From: Scandinavium sp036409475
Lineage (GTDB): Bacteria > Pseudomonadota > Gammaproteobacteria > Enterobacterales > Enterobacteriaceae
Direction of reading: 5' to 3'
DNA: 64,000 nucleotides
Assembly: GCF_036409475.1 (NCBI RefSeq)
Contig: NZ_JAYRCK010000009.1
Location: 1-64,000 of the forward strand
Part shown: in pieces, positions 52,191 to 59,968 of the stretch
How the letters are laid out: each line of letters starts with the position of its first letter
Numbering within the stretch: the first letter of the stretch is position 1
Made by a program: the position numbers and the translations under genes
Notes under the pieces: generated by a model
What the model was told of the DNA's origin: nothing
Databases searched by the model: none
What the model saw: only the letters and a program-made list of their open reading frames with translations

Positions 52191-52838
52191 GTTCCGTTCA
52201 CTTTATGACTTGCAGTCACTTTAACTTTCGCAGCACGTGAACGGGACAAGGGAGACTCTCGCGTCTCCCTTGTCAATCCCTGCGACCCCGCGAATGAAAC
52301 CGGTGCTTTGCACTAAACCTCCCTGCCAACCAGCTGCCTGCGGCCGGCTCGACTCGACGTCCCTGTCTCATTTCGCCTCAGTCCGCCATCCATGGCGGCC
52401 TGACCTTGTCATCTGGTCGTCAGCTCGGCGGTTTCAGCGGGGACCAACACCAGTGCCCACCTCAGCTAATGGAACAGAGGTTTTGACCCTGGTTTTGACC
52501 TTGATGTTGAGTCCGGCTGAAAATCGCCTCAACCTTCAGCGACTGGCCGGGGCAGCCCGCATGGATGCGGGCTGAGGGCGTGACTTACAGGGACGTTGCA
52601 TCTCGCCCGACCCGATTAGCCAGTTGCTGAAGGTTGAGGTTCCGTGAAGCGGCGATTTTCTTTTGCCGGGAGCCGGGACAAATTTGTCGGGAACAAATTT
52701 GAACAGCGCTTGCGCTGGCCCCGAAGGGGTGAGGCCCATGGATGGGCCGAATAATGTAAGGGAATGGCGGTGAATTCCCTTAGCACGTTCACCGCAGCGG
52801 GGATAACAGAGTAGCAGTGGACTCATAGTGAACGGAAC
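52191..52838. mobile_element. Structured 648-bp element with terminal inverted repeats, no convincing gene
   Basis: The ends are perfect 12-bp inverted repeats: GTTCCGTTCACT (52191-52202) and AGTGAACGGAAC (52827-52838), extending imperfectly inward. The inside is GC-rich against AT-rich flanks. It is packed with stems: a 12-bp stem at 52245-52274; CCGCCAT/ATGGCGG at 52384-52399; a 10-bp stem at 52553-52574; and a long split pairing of 52519-52547 with 52619-52660. CAGCGC/GCGCTG, CCCC/GGGG and GGCCCAT/ATGGGCC hairpins lie between 52703 and 52748, and AAGGGAAT/AATTCCCTT near 52758-52781. A 9-bp stem (52813-52821 with 52842-52850) brackets the right end. Short open frames inside are fragments crossed by these stems. 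It may be a non-autonomous transposon or a structured RNA locus. The flanks 51924-52190 and 52851-52899 show nothing else. Confidence 0.55.
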
Positions 52839-52899
52839 GATTCCACTGCTGTTTTATATACATTCGTTTCTGGGGATGACTCAATCCCGAGATAGTAGA

Positions 52900-53790
52900 T
52901 CACTCTTTAATATCAACTTCTTCAATTTTACTTTCACGACGCAGGGTCAGCGTAGAGCCCATTGAAGCGGCGATGATCGCCAGCAGCGCCAGGGTCTGGG
53001 TGCCCGTTAACGTCTCGCCAAGGAAGATCATCCCGGAGACGGCGGCAAGCGCAGGTTCGAGGCTCATTAACGTGCCGAAGGTGCGGGACGGCATGCGGGT
53101 GAGGGCAATCATTTCCAGAGAATAAGGCAGCGCGGTCGAGAGAATGGCAATCCCCAATCCCAGAGGCAAAATCGACCATTGCCACAGCACGTCACCGGCT
53201 TGCAAAGCGCCAATCGGCACGAAAACCACCGCCGCAATCAATGAGCCCATCGCCACCGTCGCCGGGCCATGTTCTTCACCTGCGCGTTGCCCGGTGAGGA
53301 TATAAACCGCCCAACAAGCCCCAGCACCCAACGCCAGCGCCGCGCCCGTTAAATCGACGTGGGCAATGTTTTGCCCCAACGGCAGCAGGAACCAGAGGCC
53401 GAGCACCGCCAGCGCCACCCATAAAAAGTCGACAGGGCGGCGGGAACCGAACAGCGCGACGGCCAAAGGCCCGGTGAACTCCAGGGCGACAGCAACACCG
53501 AGCGGGATACGCTGGATAGAGAGGTAAAAGAGGTAGTTCATTGCGCCAAGCGACAGGCCGTATAGCAGCAGAGGGACTCGCTGCTCTGCTGTAAACCGTA
53601 AACGCCAGGGTTTAAAGACGCAGACCAAAATCAGCGTGCCCAGCGCCAGACGCAGGGCCGTCACACCAGGAGCGCCGACCAGAGGAAAAAGGGATTTCGC
53701 CAGCGCAGCGCCGCTCTGTATCGAACACATGGCAATGAGGATTACAACGATCGGCAGCCAGACCGGCATCTTACGGGATGACCCAGGCAT
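52900..53790 (-). CDS. rhtA: Threonine/homoserine exporter RhtA
   Basis: RhtA exports L-threonine and L-homoserine across the inner membrane. With ATG 53790 (MPGSSRKMPVWLP) the product has 296 residues; the longer frame adds only MTGER. It has ten membrane helices as two EamA repeats. The conserved LAKSLFPLVGAPGVTALRLA is near 30-49, and SLEPALAAVSGMIFLGETLT near 252-271. It sits between the structured element and ompX, divergent from ompX. Confidence 0.95.
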   Translation of the reverse strand: MPGSSRKMPVWLPIVVILIAMCSIQSGAALAKSLFPLVGAPGVTALRLALGTLILVCVFKPWRLRFTAEQRVPLLLYGLSLGAMNYLFYLSIQRIPLGVAVALEFTGPLAVALFGSRRPVDFLWVALAVLGLWFLLPLGQNIAHVDLTGAALALGAGACWAVYILTGQRAGEEHGPATVAMGSLIAAVVFVPIGALQAGDVLWQWSILPLGLGIAILSTALPYSLEMIALTRMPSRTFGTLMSLEPALAAVSGMIFLGETLTGTQTLALLAIIAASMGSTLTLRRESKIEEVDIKE

Positions 53791-54144
53791 CCTTTCTCCT
53801 GTCAATTTTTGTCAAAGGAAGTAAAACAGGCAGTGTAAATGAATTACCCTTGTGCGGTTTAGGTATTGTTGAAAAAAAGCAACAAAAAGGGCCGTACAAT
53901 AAAGTTCAGTTGATGGCGAAAAAGACTGTCAATTTAAGATTAATCTGGATGAATGCGCCATCCATTGAGCGCAATAATGACCAAATCTGCGAGGAACCTG
54001 CTGATTTTCAAAAGGGAATGTCAATGATGGAAACATCTGGTTACATGAAGTTCCCCTTAGACAACGTGAATCGCAAAGAGTTTCTTAACAATTTTTGGTA
54101 TATTTAAAACTTACGGATTTACTTGAAGCACATTTGAGGTGGTT
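53791..54144. other. rhtA-ompX intergenic region with ompX leader
   Basis: About 350 bp with no supported gene. The last 35 bases (ACTTGAAGCACATTTGAGGT onward) form the ompX leader with its GAGGTGG ribosome site, a region that small RNAs target in related bacteria. The rest is AT-rich. An open frame at 53778-54107 overlaps the rhtA start and has no ribosome site. Confidence 0.5.
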
Positions 54145-54657
54145 ATGAAAAAAATTGCATGTCTTTCAGCACTGGCCCTGGTTCTGGCCGCATCCGCAGG
54201 TACTGCAGTCGCTGCAACCTCTACCGTTACTGGCGGTTACGCTCAGAGCGATATGCAGGGCGAAGCGAACAAAGCGGGCGGTTTCAACCTGAAATACCGT
54301 TACGAGCAAGACAACAGCCCACTGGGTGTTATCGGTTCCTTCACTTACACTGAGAAAAACCGTAGTGAAGATGGCGTGTATAACAAAGGTCAGTACTACG
54401 GCATCACTGCTGGTCCGGCTTACCGCATCAATGACTGGGCAAGCATCTACGGTGTCGTCGGTGTTGGCTACGGTAAATTCCAGGCGAACGATTTCCCAGC
54501 CAGCAAATCCGACATGAGCGACTACGGTTTCTCTTACGGTGCAGGTATGCAGTTCAACCCAATCGAAAACGTAGCGCTGGACTTCTCCTACGAGCAGTCT
54601 CGCATTCGTAACGTTGACGTTGGCACCTGGATCGCGGGTGTTGGTTACCGTTTCTAA
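54145..54657 (+). CDS. ompX: Outer membrane protein OmpX
   Basis: OmpX is an eight-stranded outer-membrane beta-barrel. The product is 170 residues with ATG 54145, and the signal peptide ends at AGTAVA (about 23). Mature OmpX starts ATSTVTGGYAQSD. Alternating barrel strands are visible (FNLKYRYEQ, LGVIGSFTYTEK, YYGITAGPAYRIND, YGVVGVGYGKF) and it ends WIAGVGYRF with the terminal Phe needed for assembly. The extracellular loops KNRSEDGVYNKG and QANDFPASKSDM differ most from E. coli. A strong terminator follows. Confidence 0.98.
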   Translation: MKKIACLSALALVLAASAGTAVAATSTVTGGYAQSDMQGEANKAGGFNLKYRYEQDNSPLGVIGSFTYTEKNRSEDGVYNKGQYYGITAGPAYRINDWASIYGVVGVGYGKFQANDFPASKSDMSDYGFSYGAGMQFNPIENVALDFSYEQSRIRNVDVGTWIAGVGYRF

Positions 54658-54674
54658 TCACTTCGGTGATAATA

Positions 54675-54703
54675 AAAAATCCGCTCTTGGGCGGATTTTT
54701 TTT
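54675..54703 (+). terminator. ompX terminator
   Basis: AAAAATCCGC (54675-54684) and GCGGATTTTT (54691-54700) form a 10-bp stem with a TCTTGG loop, running into an eight-T tract. Confidence 0.93.
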
Positions 54704-54730
54704 GTCTGTAAATTGGCGTGGGCAACGATT

Positions 54731-54768
54731 TTGTAGGCCGGGTAAGCGCAGCGTCACCCGGCAAATCT
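54731..54768. repeat. REP unit between ompX and opgE
   Basis: A single REP palindrome with core TTGTAGGCCGGGTAAGCGC and GCGTCACCCGGCAA, between two convergent genes. Confidence 0.75.
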
Positions 54769-54774
54769 CTTGAA

Positions 54775-56358
54775 TTAATGCGTTCCTGTTGAGAACACAT
54801 CCGTCCCGAGATGATCGTATTCCACTTTTTGTAACTGGAAGTTAGTGACGTACACCGGGCCCGCTTTCTGATTGGAAATAAAGCGGTACGGAGTAGCAAT
54901 TTCCTGCGCCTGGATCCCTGTCCACTGTGAGAAGAAACTCAGGAAATCGTTGGCTGAGCGCCGCGCCTTAATAATGCGATGCGCTTTATCGTCGCTCGAC
55001 AGCACCATAAACGGCACCTGGAAGTTCTGCTGGAACTTATCGTCGTGCGCCAGATACTGTACCGCTTTGCCCCGTTCTTTGAAGGCCAGACCATGGTCGG
55101 AGAAATAAACCAGCGAGAAGCTGTCTCCGGCATTGCGTAGCTGATCGTAGAGCTTGCTCAACAACTGATCGGTTTGCGTCATGGTATAGAGGTAACAGGA
55201 TGTCTCTTTCGACTGCACAAAATCCGTGTATTTCCCCTGAGTCCTGTCGCAGGCCTGCGGATGCGATCCCATCAGATGCAACACAATCAGCTGCGGCTGA
55301 GTGCGTTCGGTCGCCAGCACCTGCGCAGTCATTTTTAGCAGCTCTTCATCGTGGGTATTTTTATCCGCTTCAAAATCACCGTTTTTCAGAAAATGCACTT
55401 CGTCAGCGCGTTTGGCGATACTGGCGATAGCCGTATCGTATTCGCCAATCTGCCCCTGATTAGAGAACCACCAGGTCTGGAAGCCCGCGCGGTTAGCCAG
55501 CGTCACAAAGTTATTTTGATATTGCGGCTTGCCATCCACCACGTGGTTGAGCGTCAGACCGAGCGATTTTTGCGTCGAGCCACTGGCGGCGACATAGTTG
55601 GTGAACAGGTAGCCATTGACCTGGCTTTCAAACGGGGTGTTATCCCAATGGCCGCCGAAGGCACCCATCGCGTCCCGGCGTGCGCTCTCGCCAATCACCA
55701 CCACGTAAGTGTGATATTTCGGTTTGACCGCCACCACATTCCAGGTGTCTTTTTGGTTTGAGAATTCGGCCAGCCGCGCTTGTTCTTCCAGTACCTGCTG
55801 GTTGCTTATCACCACATCATGCACAAAGCGCGCGACGGGATAGCCCACTTTAGTGATGCGGAACACGCCATCCCAGGCAATCTCCTGAACCGGGCGGACG
55901 AAAATCATGCCGACGGCAAACAGCAGACACAGAATATCGATTTTGCCCCAGGCGCGTTTTTCTTCCTTTTTACGGCGAATAGCAATGACCCCGAGCGCGA
56001 AAATAAACAGCGAAATAAAGTAGCTGTACCACGGGAAGATGGTCAGGATTTCCGCCGATTCCTCGGCGTTGGTGGAGTGCAGCGCCAGCAGGGTATTGAA
56101 GTTCGGCGCGCCGTAAGCCTGGCCAAATGGATAATAGAAAGCGGAAATAAGCGAAATAATCCCAAGCAGCACTTTTTGCGTGCGAGGCGCGGCACGCCAT
56201 ACCACATGCAGTACACAGGTAAAGGCTATGGCATACAGCAGGCTGAAAGGATATCCCAGCGCCAGATTAATCAGCAGTGATTGTAAAAAGTAAAATCCGG
56301 TCCATGGGTTGAGCGCCAGACCACGTGCGGCCAGCGATTCTTTCAGCGTTACATTCAT
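54775..56358 (-). CDS. opgE: Phosphoethanolamine transferase OpgE
   Basis: OpgE adds phosphoethanolamine to osmoregulated periplasmic glucans. The product is 527 residues, as in E. coli. Five helices occupy about residues 20-165. The sulfatase-like periplasmic domain begins near YVVVIGESARRDAMGAFGGH (metal-binding Glu), has the probable nucleophile in AASGSTQKSLGLTLN, and closes with VYFSDHGLAFKERG. It is of the same superfamily as EptA in this window but from a different branch. It is convergent with ompX. Confidence 0.93.
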   Translation of the reverse strand: MNVTLKESLAARGLALNPWTGFYFLQSLLINLALGYPFSLLYAIAFTCVLHVVWRAAPRTQKVLLGIISLISAFYYPFGQAYGAPNFNTLLALHSTNAEESAEILTIFPWYSYFISLFIFALGVIAIRRKKEEKRAWGKIDILCLLFAVGMIFVRPVQEIAWDGVFRITKVGYPVARFVHDVVISNQQVLEEQARLAEFSNQKDTWNVVAVKPKYHTYVVVIGESARRDAMGAFGGHWDNTPFESQVNGYLFTNYVAASGSTQKSLGLTLNHVVDGKPQYQNNFVTLANRAGFQTWWFSNQGQIGEYDTAIASIAKRADEVHFLKNGDFEADKNTHDEELLKMTAQVLATERTQPQLIVLHLMGSHPQACDRTQGKYTDFVQSKETSCYLYTMTQTDQLLSKLYDQLRNAGDSFSLVYFSDHGLAFKERGKAVQYLAHDDKFQQNFQVPFMVLSSDDKAHRIIKARRSANDFLSFFSQWTGIQAQEIATPYRFISNQKAGPVYVTNFQLQKVEYDHLGTDVFSTGTH

Positions 56359-56594
56359 AGGTCACAGTCAAAAAGCCGCCATGTGCGTCCCCTGGCGTCA
56401 AAGGGTAAAACCTGCTGTGCAGTGCGTGAAGAAAGGGTTCTACGAGGCGCAAGATCCGCAGGGATGCCAGAAGATAAATTTGATGAATGGTAACGTCAAC
56501 TACTCATAACAAATTGTTTTGCGAGGACGATTGCAATTCCGGAAAAAAGAAGAGGGTTTTTAGGCCAAACGGCCAGTCTGACAGGGTTTGATGA

Positions 56595-56626
56595 CAGAAA
56601 AATGAAGCGGCGTACCGCGACGCCGC
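56595..56626 (-). terminator. mntS terminator
   Basis: GCGGCGT (56607-56613) and ACGCCGC (56620-56626) form a 7-bp stem with a 6-base loop; on the minus strand TTCATTTTTCTG follows. The remaining 56359-56594 stretch upstream of opgE shows nothing else I can support. Confidence 0.8.
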
Positions 56627-56627
56627 A

Positions 56628-56753
56628 TTAGTGAGTGGGTTTGTCCTGCTGGGGTTTGCCGTTGAAAATGTCACACAGCATGTTAATCAGCATCAGACGG
56701 ACTTTAAAAGGAGAATGGGTAAACACGTTTAAACACCTCTTGAGTTCGTTCAT
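56628..56753 (-). CDS. mntS: Small manganese-regulated protein MntS
   Basis: The product is 41 residues, starting MNELKRCLNVFTHSPFK behind a GGAGG ribosome site and ending KPQQDKPTH. It matches my memory of E. coli MntS (42 residues, MNEFKRCMRVFSHSPFK start; formerly the rybA region). MntS raises free cellular manganese, apparently by limiting the exporter MntP, and is repressed by MntR with Mn. A MntR-type palindrome lies just upstream, between divergent mntS and mntR, as in E. coli. Confidence 0.92.
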   Translation of the reverse strand: MNELKRCLNVFTHSPFKVRLMLINMLCDIFNGKPQQDKPTH

Positions 56754-56809
56754 CTTGACCTCCTGAACTTTCCGCACCTTCGTCCGTGAAAGATGTTCGT
56801 ATTACATAC

Positions 56810-56831
56810 AGATATAGCACAGGCTATATTG
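56810..56831. promoter_or_regulatory. MntR box between mntS and mntR
   Basis: A 22-bp near-palindrome centred on ATATAGCAC/AGGCTATAT fits the known MntR operator (ACATAGCAAAGGCTATGT). It is 57 bp upstream of mntS. A weaker relative (TATAGCTATTGCTA) follows at 56832-56845. Confidence 0.8.
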
Positions 56832-56937
56832 TATAGCTATTGCTAAAACGTTAATTTTTTGTGCCTGGCTCACGATCCTATACAATGGACGCATCTTTAT
56901 CTGATGCTGTGACGCGTCACCTCGAAGAGGAAGCCCC

Positions 56938-57411
56938 ATGAGTCGTCGCCCGGGAAAACCAGGAATAAAAAAAGTGACGCAGTTAGTGAATGTCGAAGAA
57001 CACGTTGAAGGATTTCGTCAGGTGCGGGAAGCGCATCGCCGGGAGCTTATTGATGATTATGTCGAGCTTATCTCCGATCTGATCCGCGAAGTCGGGGAAG
57101 CCCGTCAGGTGGATATGGCTGCGCGGCTGGGCGTTTCTCAGCCGACGGTGGCCAAAATGCTCAAGCGACTCGCGGGCGTTGGGCTTATCCAGCAGATCCC
57201 CTGGCGCGGGGTGTTTTTGACGCCGGAAGGGGAAAAGCTGGCGCAGGAAACCCGCGAGCGTCATCAAATCGTGGAAAACTTCCTGCTGGCCATTGGCGTA
57301 AGCCAGGACACCGCCCGCCGCGATGCTGAAGGGATGGAACACCATGTCAGCGAAGAAACGCTGGAACGCTTCCGACAGTTTACTCTTGAGGCGGGATTTC
57401 ACGCTGAATGA
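56938..57411 (+). CDS. mntR: Manganese-responsive regulator MntR
   Basis: MntR is a DtxR-family dimer that binds Mn(II) and controls mntH, mntP and mntS. The product is 157 residues, two more than E. coli. The winged helix is at about 40-95 (VDMAARLGVSQPTVAKMLKRL). The metal-site residues are in the GMEHHVSEETLERF segment near 130-145 together with upstream Glu and His. Its stop overlaps the ybiR start in ATGA. Confidence 0.97.
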   Translation: MSRRPGKPGIKKVTQLVNVEEHVEGFRQVREAHRRELIDDYVELISDLIREVGEARQVDMAARLGVSQPTVAKMLKRLAGVGLIQQIPWRGVFLTPEGEKLAQETRERHQIVENFLLAIGVSQDTARRDAEGMEHHVSEETLERFRQFTLEAGFHAE

Positions 57412-58520
57412 ACCTCCCTTTTCTGCGGTCGCTGCTGAGTGACCGCTTCTTACATCTGCTGATTGTTATTGGCGCTGTCCTCTGTTTTTTTGTTCCCTTT
57501 CAGCCCAAGGCCTGGCCTGCGGCGATTGACTGGCACACAATCATTACCCTGAGTGGCTTAATGCTGCTGACCAAAGGTGTGGAGCAAAGCGGTTATTTTG
57601 ACGTGCTGGGCCGCAAAATGGCGCGGCGTTTTGTGACCGAACGGCAATTAGCCCTCTTTATGGTATTAGCCGCGGCGCTGCTCTCAACCTTCCTGACCAA
57701 CGATGTGGCGCTGTTTATCGTCGTGCCGCTGACGCTGACGCTCAAGAAGTGGTGCGCCATTCCGGTGAACCGGCTGATTATTTTTGAGGCGCTGGCGGTC
57801 AATGCCGGATCGTTATTAACCCCGATTGGCAACCCGCAGAATATTTTGCTGTGGGGGCGTTCCGGGCTCTCTTTCCTCGACTTTAGCTGGCAGATGGCGC
57901 CACTGGCTCTGGCGATGATGCTGACGCTTCTGGCGCTGTGCTGGTTCTGCTTCCCGGCGAAAACGTTGCATTACCAAAGTGGCGACCGGACACCAGGCTG
58001 GAAACCTAAGCTGGTCTGGAGCTGCCTGGCGTTTTATCTGGTGTTCCTGCTGAGCCTGGAATTTCATCAGGAGTTATGGGGGCTGGCCATTCTCGCGGCG
58101 GGCTTCCTGCTGCTTGAGCGGCGTGTGGTGATAAACGTCGACTGGACGCTGCTGCTGGTGTTTATGGCGATGTTTATCGACGTCCATCTGATGACGCAGT
58201 TACCGGTCTTGCATCACGCGTTAAGCGGCGTGGCAGGGCTATCAGACGGTGGACTGTGGCTGACAGCGATCGGCTTATCGCAGGTGATCAGTAACGTGCC
58301 GTCGACGATCTTGCTGATCAATTATGTCCCGCCTTCCATACTGCTCGCCTGGGCGGTTAACGTCGGCGGATTTGGCCTGTTGCCCGGATCGCTCGCCAAC
58401 CTGATTGCGCTGCGAATGGCGAGCGATAAACGAATCTGGTGGCGTTTCCATCTCTATTCTCTTCCGATGCTGCTGTGGGCTGCGCTGGTCGGTTACGGGC
58501 TGTTGAGGGTTGTCAGATGA
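57408..58520 (+). CDS. ybiR: ArsB/NhaD-superfamily transporter YbiR
   Basis: The product is 370 residues with about ten to eleven membrane helices. It belongs to the ion-transporter superfamily of arsenite and sodium/proton antiporters. Conserved family segments are LTNDVALFIVVPLTLTL near 101-117 and NAGSLLTPIGNPQNILLW near 132-149. The substrate is unknown. Overlap with mntR (ATGA) shows co-translation, so a link to metal balance is plausible but unproven. Confidence 0.92.
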   Translation: MNLPFLRSLLSDRFLHLLIVIGAVLCFFVPFQPKAWPAAIDWHTIITLSGLMLLTKGVEQSGYFDVLGRKMARRFVTERQLALFMVLAAALLSTFLTNDVALFIVVPLTLTLKKWCAIPVNRLIIFEALAVNAGSLLTPIGNPQNILLWGRSGLSFLDFSWQMAPLALAMMLTLLALCWFCFPAKTLHYQSGDRTPGWKPKLVWSCLAFYLVFLLSLEFHQELWGLAILAAGFLLLERRVVINVDWTLLLVFMAMFIDVHLMTQLPVLHHALSGVAGLSDGGLWLTAIGLSQVISNVPSTILLINYVPPSILLAWAVNVGGFGLLPGSLANLIALRMASDKRIWWRFHLYSLPMLLWAALVGYGLLRVVR

Positions 58521-58699
58521 TGCTCATTTGTCAGGATTTCCTGGCAAAATGCAGAAGCAGCCTATCGTCGCCAGCGCGCGGGTGAGTTTCGGAGAAATGG
58601 GCAAGAAACAGGCAGGAACGCCCCATTCGCCGTTTCGTGAAGCTGGCTAGTCTTTATACGAGTCAACATTCACGAAATTCATCCCTTGAGGAGGCGGTT

Positions 58700-59737
58700 A
58701 TGCGTTACCAGAAATTAGGCAATACCGGATTGTTTGTCTCTGAATTGTGCCTTGGCACCATGACCTTTGGCGGCGAAGGCGGCATGTGGGGCAAAATCGG
58801 CCAGCTACAACAGGCCGACGCTGAGCGCCTGGTGGGCAGCGCGCTGGATGCAGGCATCAACTTTATCGATACCGCGAACGTCTATTCCGAAGGGCGTTCG
58901 GAAGAGATAACCGGGCAAGCACTGAAGAACCTCAAAGTACCGCGTGAAAACGTAGTGGTGGCCACCAAAGTGTTTGGCGAAACCGGCACCGCAGGCGTGA
59001 ATTCCCGCGGCAGCTCGCGGTATCACATCATCAACAGCGTGAAGGAAAGCCTGCGCAGGATGCAGCTCGATCATATCGATCTGTATCAACTGCACGGTTT
59101 TGATCCGGCCACGCCGATTGAAGAAACGTTATACGCGCTGGACAACCTGGTGCAGCACGGGCATGTGCGTTACATCGGCGTGTCTAACTGGTCTGCCTGG
59201 CAAATCATGAAGGCGCTGGGGATCTCCGACAAACTCGGCCTGTCTCGTTTCGCGTCATTGCAGGCGTATTACACTATCGCCGGGCGAGATCTGGAGCGTG
59301 AACTGGTGCCGATGATGCGCAGCGAAGGCGTTGGTCTGATGGTCTGGAGCCCGCTGGCAGGCGGTTTCCTCAGCGGCAAATACGGTCGCGACGGGCAGAA
59401 TGAAGCGGGTGGCCGTCGTCTGGAGTTTGATTTCCCACCGGTCGATAAAGAACGCGGTTTCGACTGCATCGACGTGATGCGCAATATCGCCGAAAGCAAA
59501 GGCGTGTCGGTGGCGCAAATCGCGCTGGCGTGGCTGCTGCATCAGCCTGTGGTGAGTAGTGTGATTATTGGCGCGAAACGCCCGGATCAACTGGCGGATA
59601 ATATTGCCGCCACAGAGATTCGTCTCACCGAAGAAGAGCTGAAACAGTTGGATGCTGTCAGCACGTTGCCGCGTGAGTATCCGGGCTGGATGCTGGAGCG
59701 TCAGGGCGAATATCGCCGTAATCAGTTGAAAGGGTAA
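58700..59737 (+). CDS. Aldo/keto reductase
   Basis: The product is 345 residues with ATG 58700 behind TTGAGGAGGCGG; the longer frame upstream has no ribosome site. It has the TIM-barrel AKR fold with NADPH binding. The catalytic Asp and Tyr lie in NFIDTANVYSEGRSEE near 54-69, Lys in VVVATKVFGE, and His in LYQLHGFDP. The NADPH-binding C-terminal segment is SVIIGAKRPDQLADN. The natural substrate is unknown. It resembles general aldehyde and ketone reductases of enterobacteria. It appears monocistronic and ends in a REP cluster. Confidence 0.92.
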   Translation: MRYQKLGNTGLFVSELCLGTMTFGGEGGMWGKIGQLQQADAERLVGSALDAGINFIDTANVYSEGRSEEITGQALKNLKVPRENVVVATKVFGETGTAGVNSRGSSRYHIINSVKESLRRMQLDHIDLYQLHGFDPATPIEETLYALDNLVQHGHVRYIGVSNWSAWQIMKALGISDKLGLSRFASLQAYYTIAGRDLERELVPMMRSEGVGLMVWSPLAGGFLSGKYGRDGQNEAGGRRLEFDFPPVDKERGFDCIDVMRNIAESKGVSVAQIALAWLLHQPVVSSVIIGAKRPDQLADNIAATEIRLTEEELKQLDAVSTLPREYPGWMLERQGEYRRNQLKG

Positions 59738-59747
59738 ACTTCTTTTG

Positions 59748-59846
59748 CCGGGCTAATTGTCGGGTGGCGCTGCGCTGACCCGACCTACGTTCGCATTCAT
59801 TTTCTCTTCCTGTAGGCCGGATAAGCGTTAGCACCATCCGGCTTTT
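59748..59846. repeat. REP/BIME pair after the aldo/keto reductase
   Basis: Two inverted REP units (TCGGGTGGCGCTGCGCTGA and TGTAGGCCGGATAAGCG cores) lie around a 30-bp spacer. The second ends in a T tract and may also act as a terminator. Confidence 0.8.
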
Positions 59847-59918
59847 TTACGCCCAATTTTCCGGTTTTGCTCACAAAAACAACACAACCCTTTTGCCTGA
59901 TTTGTCATTTTTCTTTAT

Positions 59919-59951
59919 ATGACTAGTCATGATATTTAAATGGCTAGTCAT
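59919..59951. promoter_or_regulatory. Tandem GntR-type operators upstream of the beta-glucoside operon
   Basis: ATGACTAGTCAT (59919-59930) is a perfect palindrome. ATGGCTAGTCAT (59940-59951) is a second copy with one change. They are exactly 21 bp apart, two helical turns, so both lie on the same DNA face. They end 17 bp before the GH1 start codon. The GntR regulator encoded downstream is the likely ligand. Confidence 0.8.
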
Positions 59952-59968
59952 ATAAACGGGGAGTGACG

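Noticed and set aside
52237..52575. 112-codon plus-strand frame in the structured element
   Set aside because: It is crossed by perfect stems and has low-complexity Pro/Ser/Arg content; composition reflects the palindromes.
52536..52826. 96-codon minus-strand frame in the structured element
   Set aside because: Same reasons. Frames like this may be annotated elsewhere as hypothetical proteins, but I see no ribosome site or domain.
53778..54107. 109-codon frame upstream of ompX
   Set aside because: It overlaps the rhtA start, lacks a ribosome site and occupies the ompX promoter region.
13134..59846. REP clusters as possible CRISPR arrays
   Set aside because: The repeats are palindromic pairs at gene ends with irregular spacing, and no cas genes are present.
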